A DNA stretch of 64,000 bases from Bacteroidales bacterium Phil6 (GCA_002633315.1 NWBN01000031.1:372001-436000); one strand, 5' to 3'. Shown: positions 41,855-50,397, numbered from the stretch's first letter. Notes: generated by a model not told the origin, from the letters alone. Program-made: numbers and translations.

Positions 41855-43822
41855 ATGAAGAAAGTACTTATATCCGTTTTGTTTTTGTTTGTAACAATGG
41901 TTTCATATTCTCAGATAAAGGTATTGTCCATAGAACCTGACGAGGCAGACCTTACGGCGAGGATAAATCCCAAGCAGGACCGTAACGGATTCAATTGTGC
42001 CATGTTGAGGATTACCACGATGGGAGTGAACGGAGAACAGAGACGCAAGTTTCGTTTTTCAGGAGATATGGCAACGCAGATTGTTGACGTCAGTTTTCCA
42101 GAAGGAGAGATATGGGTGTATCTGTCACCGGGACGCAGCTCGTTGATTATTGTTCATGATGATTACGGAAGAGAGATTTATGACATGCCGTATGACTTAA
42201 AGGAGAAGACCTGCTACAGAATGGTAATAACCGTCGATAAGGAGGATATAGTGAAGAATTATCTTATAATAAAAGCGGACCAGCCTAATGCGTTGATATA
42301 TGTGGATGATGTTTTCATGGGAGAGAAAGAGGTCGCCCTGTTGTACAGCGCAGGTGATACGCATAAATGGAGGATAGAATGCGACATGTATCATTCGGAA
42401 AGTGGAGAGGCAAAGATAAGTTATACGGGAAATACAGTGGTGGAAAAGACTTTGCGACCTGCATTCGGATATTTTAACCTGACGACAAAGCCTGAAACGG
42501 GTGCCACAGTGTATGTGGACGGTAAGAAAACGGGAGAGACACCGTATTTCAGGGATAAGATGAAAAGCGGAGAGTATAAGGTGAAGGTGATGAAGGAGAT
42601 GTATTATCCGGAGGAAAGGAGTTTTGTGGTGAGAGACGGAGATACTACGAATATGGTAATAGAGATGAGGGGAAATTATGCAAATGTTACGGTAGAGACG
42701 GATGCCGGATCGGATATATATGTTGACAATGAATATAAGGGTAAGGGCAGATGGAGCGGTAGAATGATAGTGGGAGAACATTTGTTTGAGGCAAAGAAGG
42801 AACTGCACAGGACAACGCAGCAAAATGTGACTCTGACAGCCGGTATGGATAAGAAGATACAGATACCGAACCCGGAACCTGTTTGTGGTAAGTTGAATGT
42901 TACTACGACTCCTTTGGGAGCAAAGATTTATATTGATGGAAAAATGGTGGGAAGTACGCCTAAATACATAACGGATGTGATGATAGGCAGCCATGAATTG
43001 GTGTTGGAGAAGAGCGGATACGTCACCGTGAAGAAGACATTGATGTTGGAAGAAGGGAAGGAAGTGAGTGTGAACGAGAAGATGAGGTTTGTCGGCGGAG
43101 AAATATCGAGTGGGGATGATAAAACTCGTGTTGAAGAAAAAGAAGAGTATGTACAGACGGAGAGTGAGAATACGGAAGTTTTAAGTGAGAATACTGAGAG
43201 TGTGAATACGGATAAAAAACAAGACAAACCTGTTGATGTTGAAAAGAGGAAAACGGATAAGGTTTTTGATTTCGGTTGCGGTCCTGTGGTGGGAGTTCAG
43301 ATGACCTCCATGGCGGACAAGATTGCCAACATAGAATGGAAAACGGGTGTCACCTTTGGATTGTTTGCCCGTTTTGCAATAAAAAATTTCGTTGTACAAC
43401 CGGAGGTGACATATAATAACTCCGTATTTGATTTTGTCTCCAAGGATTCTGAGCCAAAGGGCAGTGTAAGCCGTACATATTTGTATATTCCACTGTTGTT
43501 GGGATACCAAACGAAAGGAGAATCGTTTAAGATGAGATTTGCAGCCGGACTTTCATATCAACTGCTGATTGGTCGGAAGATAGTGTTTGAAGGCAATACG
43601 GACACTGATGCCTTCAAGCACGGAATGGGCATAACATTCAATGTGGGAGCAGACTGGAAAAGGGTGGTGATAGATGTAAAGTATGACATTGGGTTGACGC
43701 ATTTCTATAAAGAACAGGGAATATACAATGTTTTGGGATATTATAAAGGAGAAGAATTTGTATGTTTGAGCAATTTGAAACAGAATGTCTTATCCCTGAC
43801 AATCGGATTTAGATTGTTTTGA
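41855..43822 (+). CDS. PEGA-repeat protein with outer-membrane barrel, copy A
   Basis: A 655-residue exported protein. Signal peptide 1-19 (VSYSQ). Residues 20-130 form a beta-rich N-terminal domain; 135-430 hold four PEGA-type repeats (YLIIKADQPNALIYVDDVFMG, YFNLTTKPETGATVYVDGKKTGETP, YANVTVETDAGSDIYVDNEYKG, KLNVTTTPLGAKIYIDGKMVGSTP). A short acidic linker repeats SENTE. The last about 180 residues (FDFGCGPVVGVQM onward) look like an eight-stranded PF13568-type barrel ending in LTIGFRLF, with a C-terminal Phe as outer-membrane proteins have. The PEGA part would lie in the periplasm or at the surface. The FISUMP gene follows by 21 bases. Arg is written AGA/AGG and the coding strand is purine-rich, unlike neighbours. 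Confidence 0.85.
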   Translation: MKKVLISVLFLFVTMVSYSQIKVLSIEPDEADLTARINPKQDRNGFNCAMLRITTMGVNGEQRRKFRFSGDMATQIVDVSFPEGEIWVYLSPGRSSLIIVHDDYGREIYDMPYDLKEKTCYRMVITVDKEDIVKNYLIIKADQPNALIYVDDVFMGEKEVALLYSAGDTHKWRIECDMYHSESGEAKISYTGNTVVEKTLRPAFGYFNLTTKPETGATVYVDGKKTGETPYFRDKMKSGEYKVKVMKEMYYPEERSFVVRDGDTTNMVIEMRGNYANVTVETDAGSDIYVDNEYKGKGRWSGRMIVGEHLFEAKKELHRTTQQNVTLTAGMDKKIQIPNPEPVCGKLNVTTTPLGAKIYIDGKMVGSTPKYITDVMIGSHELVLEKSGYVTVKKTLMLEEGKEVSVNEKMRFVGGEISSGDDKTRVEEKEEYVQTESENTEVLSENTESVNTDKKQDKPVDVEKRKTDKVFDFGCGPVVGVQMTSMADKIANIEWKTGVTFGLFARFAIKNFVVQPEVTYNNSVFDFVSKDSEPKGSVSRTYLYIPLLLGYQTKGESFKMRFAAGLSYQLLIGRKIVFEGNTDTDAFKHGMGITFNVGADWKRVVIDVKYDIGLTHFYKEQGIYNVLGYYKGEEFVCLSNLKQNVLSLTIGFRLF

Positions 43823-43843
43823 CAAAAATAACGATGTGATATT

Positions 43844-45394
43844 ATGAAAAGGAAAGTTATTTATAAGGTTAATATAATGGCATTATTGGTATTTTTGCCG
43901 GTAATGCTGTTCATGTGTAAGAACAGCAAATATTCTGATTTTATAATAAATGATGCTGAAGGCATACAAGAACCCATTACTCCGACAGTAACAACGAATG
44001 AAGTTACAGACATTACCATAACATCTGCAATATGCGGCGGAAATGTGACCGCTGACGGAGGTGCTGAAGTAACAGCGAGAGGAGTATGTTGGAGCACGAG
44101 TCAGAATCCGACAATAACCGATTCACTTACGACAGATAGTATTGGACTCGGAAGTTTTACAAGCAGCATTACTGGTCTTAGTGCGGGAGCCACATATTAT
44201 GTAAGAGCCTACGCCACGAATGAAGTTGGTACTGTGTACGGAGAGGAGAAAAGATTTACCACAAAATATGGATTTGTTGCTGAGATTGTTACGAACGAAG
44301 TATCAGATATAACGATTACAACAGCAAAATGTGGTGGTAATGTTATCAATGACGGAGGTACTGAAGTAACGGCGAGAGGAGTATGTTGGAGCACGAGCGA
44401 AAATCCAACGATAACGGATTGCCATACGACAGACGGGAATGGAACGGGAAGTTTTACGAGTAATATTACAGGTCTTACTAAAGGCATTACATATTATGTA
44501 AGAGCGTACGCCACGAATGAAGTAGGTACTGTGTACGGAGAGGAGAAAACGTTTACTACAAAAGACGGCATTGCAGAGATAACAACGAATAATGTTACAG
44601 GAATAACGGAGACGACGGCAGTATGCGGAGGAGAAGTAACGGATGACGGAGGAGCAGAAGTAACGGCGAGAGGATTGTGTTGGAGCACGAGCGAAAATCC
44701 AACGATAGCGGGTTCCCATACGACGGACGGAAGCGGAACGGGAAGTTATACGAGTAACATGACGGGACTTGATGCAGGAACCGTATATTATGTGAGGGCG
44801 TATGCGACAAACAGCGAAGGAACATCGTATGGCAGTCAGAAGAGTTTCAGCACCAAAATCAATGGACATGATTTTGTGGATTTAGACTTACCGAGCGGGT
44901 TGAAATGGGCGACATGCAATGTGGGAGCGAAATCATCATCGGAATACGGTAATTATTATGCCTGGGGAGAAATTGAAACCAAAGAAAGTTACACTCAACA
45001 AAATTGTGTAACATGGGAACAAGAAATAGGAGACATAAGTGGAAATCCGCAATACGATGCAGCGCGAGCCAACTGGGGAGGTACGTGGAGAATGCCGACA
45101 GAAGTGGAGTTTAGAGAATTATTAAACTATTGCACATGGACATGGACGATTGAAGGAGGAAATAATGGTTATAGGGTAATCGGACCAAACGGGAACAGCA
45201 TCTTTCTACCTGCTGCGGGTTACCGTTACGGGACGTCGCTTTACTACGCGGGTTCGTACGGAGGCTATTGGTGTTCTACGCCGAACGAGAGCAGTACTCA
45301 GAGTGCGTGCAGCCTTTACTTCAACAGTGACGATCACGACACGAATTGGTACAGCCGCTTCTACGGTCGATCCGTGCGCCCTGTTTCAGATTAA
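43844..45394 (+). CDS. exported FISUMP protein with three Ig-like modules, copy A
   Basis: A 516-residue protein with a signal segment (MALLVFLPVMLFMC; the Cys24 lipobox is atypical, so lipoprotein status is uncertain). Residues about 49-338 are three near-identical Ig/fibronectin-like modules, each with TARGVCWS-type, TGSFTS and YYVRAYATN strands. Residues about 339-516 form the Fib-succ-major (FISUMP) domain, a C-type-lectin-like fold, with FVDLDLPSGLKWATCNVG, WGGTWRMPTEVEF and the ending GRSVRPV. In 45218-45366 varying codons alternate with fixed ones and many varying codons end in C (TAC, TGC, AGC, GAC), as expected where AAC codons of a template were mutated at adenine. It probably binds ligands at the cell surface. 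See the DGR finding. Confidence 0.85.
   Translation: MKRKVIYKVNIMALLVFLPVMLFMCKNSKYSDFIINDAEGIQEPITPTVTTNEVTDITITSAICGGNVTADGGAEVTARGVCWSTSQNPTITDSLTTDSIGLGSFTSSITGLSAGATYYVRAYATNEVGTVYGEEKRFTTKYGFVAEIVTNEVSDITITTAKCGGNVINDGGTEVTARGVCWSTSENPTITDCHTTDGNGTGSFTSNITGLTKGITYYVRAYATNEVGTVYGEEKTFTTKDGIAEITTNNVTGITETTAVCGGEVTDDGGAEVTARGLCWSTSENPTIAGSHTTDGSGTGSYTSNMTGLDAGTVYYVRAYATNSEGTSYGSQKSFSTKINGHDFVDLDLPSGLKWATCNVGAKSSSEYGNYYAWGEIETKESYTQQNCVTWEQEIGDISGNPQYDAARANWGGTWRMPTEVEFRELLNYCTWTWTIEGGNNGYRVIGPNGNSIFLPAAGYRYGTSLYYAGSYGGYWCSTPNESSTQSACSLYFNSDDHDTNWYSRFYGRSVRPVSD
43988..44857 (+). repeat. three direct repeats encoding Ig-like modules
   Basis: Repeat starts at 43988, 44288 and 44579 (spacing 300 and 291 bases). 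The segments around GGAGG-GAAGTAAC-GCGAGAGGA and GAATCCGACAATAAC-like stretches are almost the same in all three. Absent from copy B. Confidence 0.9.
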
Positions 45395-45436
45395 AAGCGT
45401 AGCGCGTTGTATTTATTTGGTTCATTTGATTTATTT

Positions 45437-45464
45437 ATCGTGCGGCATCTGAAAGCCGCACGAT
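45437..45464 (+). terminator. GC-rich hairpin 1 after FISUMP copy A
   Basis: Perfect 10-bp stem (45437-45446 with 45455-45464), loop ATCTGAAA, 42 bases after the stop. No T run directly follows; it may act with hairpin 2 as terminator, or mark a target site for the proposed retrohoming. Confidence 0.6.
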
Positions 45465-45470
45465 GCAGAT

Positions 45471-45498
45471 ACCGCCTTTCGGCGGTCGAAAAATTTTT
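45471..45498 (+). terminator. GC-rich hairpin 2 after FISUMP copy A
   Basis: Stem ACCGCC/GGCGGT (45471-45476 with 45481-45486) with a TTTC tetraloop (GAAA on the other strand), followed by AAAAATTTTTT. Likely terminator. Confidence 0.6.
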
Positions 45499-45667
45499 TC
45501 AAAAATAGCGACATCAAAGAAATGGTAAAAACTTTTACCGTATGATATCAAGTGTTTAATTGTATGTAGTGATTTAAACTTACGTCTCTCGATATATTAG
45601 CCGAATAAAAGATTCAAATGCTTGTTTTTCAAAATATTTATTTTTTAATATATAAATTAAAAAAATT

Positions 45668-47829
45668 ATTGTTTTTATGAAATTAAAAAGATTATTTCCT
45701 ACATTTGCGGGCAAATAAATGTAAACCATGAAGAAAATACTTATATCCGTTTTATTTTTGTTTGTAACAATGGTTTCATATTCTCAGATAAAGGTATTGT
45801 CCATAGAACCTGACGAGGCAGACCTTACGGCGAGGATAAATCCCAAGCAGGACCGTAACGGGTTCAATTGTGCATTGTTGAAGATAACGACAATAGGAAT
45901 AGACGGAGAGCAAAGGAGGAAGTTCTTTTTTACAGGAGATATGGCGACGCAGATAGTAGATGTCAGTTTTCCACCCGGAGAGATATGGGTATATCTGTCA
46001 CCGGGACGCAGCCAGTTGGTGATAAGACATGACGACTATGGCAAGACCATATACGACATGCCGTATGCACTGAAAGAGAAGACGTGTTATGCCATGGTAA
46101 TAACGGCAGACAAGGAAGTTAATAATGTAGTAAGAAACTATCTTATAATAAAAGCGGACCAGCCCAATGCGTTGATATATGTGGATGATGTTTTCATGGG
46201 AGAGAAAGAGGTCGCCCTGTTGTACAGCGCAGGTGATACGCATAAATGGAGGATAGAATGCGACATGTATCATTCGGAAAGCGGAGAGGCAAAGATAGGC
46301 TATACGGGAAATACAGTGGTGGAAAAGACTTTGCGACCTGCATTCGGATATTTTAACCTGACGACAAAGCCTGAAACGGGTGCCACAGTGTATGTGGACG
46401 GTAAGAAAACGGGAGAGACCCCGTATTTCAGGGATAAGATGAAAAGTGGTGAGTATAAGGTGAGAGTGGTGAAAGAGATGTATTATCCGGAGGAAAGTAG
46501 TTTTGAAATAAGAGAGGGTGATACTACGAATATGGTAATAGAAATGAGGGGAAATTATGCAAATGTTACGGTAGAGACGGATGCCGGAGCGGATATATAT
46601 GTTGACAATGAATATAAGGGTGAGGGCAGATGGAGCGGTAGATTGGTAGTGGGGGAACATTTGTTTGAGGCAAAGAAAGAATCGCACAGGACAACGCAGC
46701 AAAATGTGACTCTGACAGCCGGTATAGATAAGAAGATACAGATACCGAACCCCGAACCTGTATATGGTAAGTTGAATGTTACTACGACTCCTTTGGGAAC
46801 AAAGATTTATATTGATGGAAAAATGGTGGGAAGTACACCTAAATACATAACGGATGTGATGATAGGCAGCCATGAATTGGTGTTGGAGAAGAGCGGATAC
46901 GTCACCGTGAAAAAGACATTGATGTTGGAAGAAGGGAAAGAAATGAATGTGAACGAGAAGATGAGGTCAGTAGGAGGAGAAATATCGAGTGGGGATGATA
47001 AAACTCATGTTGAAGAAAAAGAAGAGTATGTACAGACGGAGAGTGAGAATACGGAAGTTTTAAGTGAGAATACTGAGAGTGAGAATACGGATAAAATGCA
47101 AGACAAACCTGTTGATGTTGAGAAGAAAAAAACGGATAAGTTTTTTGATTTCGGTTGCGGTCCTGTGATGGGTGTACAGATGACCTCCATGGCGAACAAG
47201 ATTGCCAATATAGATTGGGAAACGGGTATCACCTTTGGATTGTTTACCCGTTTTGCAATAAAAAATTTCGTTGTACAACCGGAGGTGACATATAATAACT
47301 CCGTATTTGATTTTGTCTCCAAGGATTCTGAACCAATTGGCAATATCAGCCGTACATATTTGTATATTCCACTGTTGTTGGGTTACCAAACGAAAGGAGA
47401 ATCGTTTAAGATGAGATTTGCAGCCGGACCCTCATATCAACTGCTGATTGACCAGAAGATAGTGTTTGGAAATAATACATATAGTGATGTCTTCAAAAAC
47501 GGAATAGGCATAACATTCAATGTAGGAGCAGACTTGAAAAGGGTGGTGATAGATGTAAAGTATGACATTGGGTTGACGCATTTCTATAAAGAACAGGGAA
47601 TATACGATGTTTTGGGATATTATATTGGAGAAGAATTCGTATGTTTGAGCAATTTGAAACAGAATGTCTTATCCCTGACAATCGGATTTAGATTGTTTTG
47701 ACAAAAATAACGATGTGATATTATGAAAAGAAAAGTTATTTATAAGGTTAATATAATGGCATTATTGGTATTTTTGCCGGTAATGCTGTTCATGTGTAAG
47801 AGCAACAAGTGTTCTGATTTTATAATAAA
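45668..47829 (+). repeat. tandem duplication, unit copy B (5' part)
   Basis: Counterpart of 41796-43950. Contains its own TACATTTG promoter box (45700-45707), PEGA-barrel gene and the start of the second FISUMP gene. Confidence 0.93.
45728..47701 (+). CDS. PEGA-repeat protein with outer-membrane barrel, copy B
   Basis: A 657-residue paralogue of the protein at 41855-43822, with the same order: signal peptide, N-terminal beta domain, four PEGA repeats, SENTE linker, C-terminal barrel ending in Phe. It differs mainly in residues 45-125 and in scattered positions of the barrel, and has two more residues (NN) before PEGA repeat 1. The signal peptide and PEGA 1-2 are nearly identical to copy A, which suggests recent sequence exchange. 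FISUMP copy B follows by 21 bases, with the same intergenic sequence as copy A. Role is inferred to be a periplasmic/outer-membrane platform for its partner. Confidence 0.85.
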   Translation: MKKILISVLFLFVTMVSYSQIKVLSIEPDEADLTARINPKQDRNGFNCALLKITTIGIDGEQRRKFFFTGDMATQIVDVSFPPGEIWVYLSPGRSQLVIRHDDYGKTIYDMPYALKEKTCYAMVITADKEVNNVVRNYLIIKADQPNALIYVDDVFMGEKEVALLYSAGDTHKWRIECDMYHSESGEAKIGYTGNTVVEKTLRPAFGYFNLTTKPETGATVYVDGKKTGETPYFRDKMKSGEYKVRVVKEMYYPEESSFEIREGDTTNMVIEMRGNYANVTVETDAGADIYVDNEYKGEGRWSGRLVVGEHLFEAKKESHRTTQQNVTLTAGIDKKIQIPNPEPVYGKLNVTTTPLGTKIYIDGKMVGSTPKYITDVMIGSHELVLEKSGYVTVKKTLMLEEGKEMNVNEKMRSVGGEISSGDDKTHVEEKEEYVQTESENTEVLSENTESENTDKMQDKPVDVEKKKTDKFFDFGCGPVMGVQMTSMANKIANIDWETGITFGLFTRFAIKNFVVQPEVTYNNSVFDFVSKDSEPIGNISRTYLYIPLLLGYQTKGESFKMRFAAGPSYQLLIDQKIVFGNNTYSDVFKNGIGITFNVGADLKRVVIDVKYDIGLTHFYKEQGIYDVLGYYIGEEFVCLSNLKQNVLSLTIGFRLF

Positions 47830-48391
47830 TAATTCATTTGAACAAATTGACGGACAAATCAACGGTTATGATTATGTTGATTTGGGATTGCCGAGCGGGT
47901 TGAAATGGGCTACATGCAATGTAGGGGCAAGTTCTCCATCAGAGAATGGTAATTATTACGCATGGGGAGAAGTTGAACCCAAATCGAATTATGAAGGGGG
48001 AAACTGTGTGACAAATGGGAAAGAAATAGGAGATATAAGTGGAAATTCTCAATATGATGCAGCGAGAGCCAACTGGGGTGGTACGTGGCGATTGCCGACT
48101 ATTGTAGAATTCGCTGAATTGATAGATAATTGTATTTGGATTTGGACAAGTGAAGATGGAAATTATGGCTGTAAGGTGATCGGACCAAACGGGAACAGTA
48201 TCTTTCTTCCTGCTGCAGGTTATCGTGATGGAGCGTCTTTTCTCAATGCAGGTTCGTATGGTGGATACTGGAGTTCTACACCGGACAGCAATACTCGATA
48301 CTCATATCGACTCAACTTTTACAGTAGTACTTACAACACGAATTGTTATTATCGCTACTATGGTCGTTCCGTGCGCCCTGTTTCAGATTAA
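47723..48391 (+). CDS. exported FISUMP protein, copy B (no Ig-like modules)
   Basis: A 222-residue short form. The signal segment is nearly the same as in copy A (Cys24 again in MLFMC), then about 20 residues, then directly the FISUMP domain (YDYVDLGLPSGLKWATCNVG, WGGTWRLPTIVEF, GSYGGYW, GRSVRPVSD). The block 48218-48367 differs from copy A at many alternating residues (for example S-Y-R-L-N-F-Y against A-C-S-L-Y-F-N), while the last 26 bases through the stop (48368-48393) are identical to 45371-45396. Lack of the Ig-like stalk would place this lectin-like domain closer to the membrane. Confidence 0.85.
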   Translation: MKRKVIYKVNIMALLVFLPVMLFMCKSNKCSDFIINNSFEQIDGQINGYDYVDLGLPSGLKWATCNVGASSPSENGNYYAWGEVEPKSNYEGGNCVTNGKEIGDISGNSQYDAARANWGGTWRLPTIVEFAELIDNCIWIWTSEDGNYGCKVIGPNGNSIFLPAAGYRDGASFLNAGSYGGYWSSTPDSNTRYSYRLNFYSSTYNTNCYYRYYGRSVRPVSD

Positions 48392-48440
48392 AAACGTTAT
48401 GAAGTAAACTAAAAACTTTTACCGTACGATATTAAGAAAT

Positions 48441-48486
48441 TGAAGTAACTGCAAAAATTAAATTTATGATTTTCACAGTTACTTCA
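48441..48486 (+). terminator. inverted repeat after FISUMP copy B
   Basis: Perfect 11-bp inverted repeat (48441-48451 with 48476-48486) with 24-base AT-rich loop, between convergent genes. No T run, so a weak terminator at best. Confidence 0.45.
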
Positions 48487-48514
48487 TAATGATAATATAA
48501 AAATTGTCAATATT

Positions 48515-50239
48515 TCATTTTAATAAAAATCTGTCGCCTGTGTCTTCAATGACTTTCTTTTTCCAGGAGTCGGGATAACCGTTTTGTTTCGGTGAGACCG
48601 GATAACCCCAAGGGTTGCGGATGAAATTGCCGTCCTGTTCTTGTTTTATATTGCTGTCCAAATACTTCACCAACAGGAAATTATCCAGTTCTTTCCATCG
48701 TTCGACAGTGTTTTTTCCGGCATTGCATGAATATTCCGTAAGTAAAACTCTCGCTTTTTCGGGATTTATATCATAAAGTTTTAAAGCCTCTTTATCTATG
48801 GTTTCAACTTCTTTTTGATATGTGTTTTCCAACTCGTTCTGCACTTTAATGATATCATCGATTACACGGTTGTAGAAGAGGTATTTGAAATGAGCGAGAC
48901 GGTTGAAGACCCAAAAAGCGGCATTGTCGGAGTAAGTAAGCATGTCGCCATTGCCTTGTCGGAACTCTACCGGAACTTCGTCTATGGAGCAATAAAATGG
49001 TGTGTAAACTGTTGAGTTGGTATCATCGACACCAAACCAGATGATGCCACCTATCTCATCGGGCAACCAATTACGTGACTGTGCTATAAAGGAGAATCCT
49101 GTCTGTTGTGTGACAGTGGTACGCTCATGAAAGTATTGTTTTCCTTCGTATTCCCAATACAAAGGAGTCCAACGGTAGGGTGAGCCGAATGGGTCTCCGC
49201 CAATATCCTGCGATTTGTCGTATTCCGTGCCTTGAAAATAATTGCGCATGAAACTCATCATGTCACTCAATGATATTTTACGGTTAGGTTTGACATACAA
49301 AGGCAGACGTTCAGCTGTGAGGTCTTTACCTGTGACGTAATCCAAATATTGGTCCATGTCGTCGTTAATCTCGTTGAACATAGCCCACACTCTCATATCG
49401 CATATACGTGCAGCGGAGAAATCGACAGGAGCAAAGGCGGCACTGAAGTCGAAGGCTTGGTCTTTGCCTGTAAAATAGCCCTTACGACGGGCGAAGTCAA
49501 TAATGTCGTGCTTGTAAATCACTTCTACATCATCGTTATAAAGTCTTTTCCAGTCCTTGTCGGTGATGGATTTCTTACCGTCACGCAAAGGAAAAGTCGT
49601 TATTCGCGCCGCATTGGCATGTCCGGAGACGTAACCGTCCGGGATACGGATGGCTACCCATACGGCACCTCTGTCGGCATTGACGGTATCACCGGTCTTT
49701 TTGTCATATACAGGAGTATATCCTTTGCCTGTTATCTCCATATACCATACCTCGTTGGCATCAGAAATGGAGAATGTCTCTCCGTCGCTGCCATAACCGT
49801 ATTCTTCCACCAAGTCGGCCATTATCTTTATCGCTTCGCGTGCCGAGGTGCTGCGTTCCAAGGCTAAAAACATAAGACTGCCGTAATCGATAATTCCTGT
49901 AGGGTCGATGAGTTCAGTCCTGCCTCCGAAGGTGGTCTCTCCCAAAGCTACTTGATGTTCATTGATATATCCTATTACTTTATATGTATGTCCCGGTTGT
50001 GGCACTTCACCTCTCGGCTGATTGGTACTTCTGTCGTAAATCACTCTCATGCTGCCTTCCTGCCGGTCGGCTGACGGGGTGAAATATAACTCTCCATATC
50101 TTATATGCGAATCGGCAGCGTATGTGATGAAATTGGACCCATCGACCGACGCTCCTCTCGTGACGAGAAAATTGGTACATGCCTTGCCTACTGTACTTGC
50201 AATCAACAGTATAAATGATAATGTGACAACTTTTTTCAT
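48515..50239 (-). CDS. C69 family dipeptidase
   Basis: A 574-residue secreted Ntn-hydrolase peptidase. The signal peptide (MKKVVTLSFILLIASTVGKA) is cleaved just before Cys21 of CTNFLVTRGASVDGSNFITYAADSH, which becomes the N-terminal nucleophile. GETTFGGRTEL, ALERSTSAREAIKIMADLVEEYGYGSDGETFSISDANEVWYMEI and GHANAARITTFPL are family landmarks. Such enzymes split dipeptides in the periplasm and serve amino-acid nutrition. ATG 50239 is used; the longer frame opens at a TTG inside the -7 box TAACTTTG (50297-50304). Confidence 0.93.
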   Translation of the reverse strand: MKKVVTLSFILLIASTVGKACTNFLVTRGASVDGSNFITYAADSHIRYGELYFTPSADRQEGSMRVIYDRSTNQPRGEVPQPGHTYKVIGYINEHQVALGETTFGGRTELIDPTGIIDYGSLMFLALERSTSAREAIKIMADLVEEYGYGSDGETFSISDANEVWYMEITGKGYTPVYDKKTGDTVNADRGAVWVAIRIPDGYVSGHANAARITTFPLRDGKKSITDKDWKRLYNDDVEVIYKHDIIDFARRKGYFTGKDQAFDFSAAFAPVDFSAARICDMRVWAMFNEINDDMDQYLDYVTGKDLTAERLPLYVKPNRKISLSDMMSFMRNYFQGTEYDKSQDIGGDPFGSPYRWTPLYWEYEGKQYFHERTTVTQQTGFSFIAQSRNWLPDEIGGIIWFGVDDTNSTVYTPFYCSIDEVPVEFRQGNGDMLTYSDNAAFWVFNRLAHFKYLFYNRVIDDIIKVQNELENTYQKEVETIDKEALKLYDINPEKARVLLTEYSCNAGKNTVERWKELDNFLLVKYLDSNIKQEQDGNFIRNPWGYPVSPKQNGYPDSWKKKVIEDTGDRFLLK

Positions 50240-50296
50240 TGGTAATGTTTTGATTATAATTAATATTTGTTGTTCGATGTAGTTGAATTTGTTTTG

Positions 50297-50330
50297 CAAA
50301 GTTAATCAAAATAAGGAATAATAATTCAAA
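50297..50330 (-). promoter_or_regulatory. promoter for C69 dipeptidase
   Basis: On the minus strand TTTG (50327-50330), 22 bases, TAACTTTG (50297-50304). Leader of about 55 bases. Confidence 0.6.
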
Positions 50331-50377
50331 TTGACAGTATCTTGTTTTAAAATGGCAGACAATATCTTAAAAAATAG

Positions 50378-50385
50378 TATTTTTG
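50378..50385 (+). promoter_or_regulatory. -7 box for rarA
   Basis: TATTTTTG, 12 bases before the ATG at 50398; no clear -33 box. Confidence 0.5.
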
Positions 50386-50397
50386 TAAAAAAATAAT

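Larger units (their letters stand above)
41796..43950 (+). repeat. tandem duplication, unit copy A (5' part)
   Basis: Promoter region, PEGA-barrel gene and start of the FISUMP gene, repeated at 45668-47829 in the same orientation (period 3,872 bases). Identity is patchy: very high over 42258-42575 and much of 42660-43260, clearly lower over 42000-42257. It resumes at 44858 (copy B 47857) after the Ig-like insert and continues to the 3' end of the FISUMP gene. Confidence 0.93.
45395..45727. other. 333-base intergenic stretch between duplicated units
   Basis: Holds two GC-rich hairpins (45437-45486), a copy of the ACTTTTACCGTATGATAT segment (about 45530-45550) that also follows copy B (about 48417-48435), and the duplicated promoter region from 45668. 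No gene seen. Confidence 0.7.

Noticed and set aside
42197..42994. 265-codon and (45998-46873) 291-codon minus-strand frames in the PEGA genes
   Set aside because: They are antisense to well-supported PEGA repeats and owe their length to the purine-rich coding strand.
45395..45727. Template repeat of a DGR next to FISUMP copy A
   Set aside because: The gap contains no second copy of the variable region or of the 26-base 3' block, so a template is not here.
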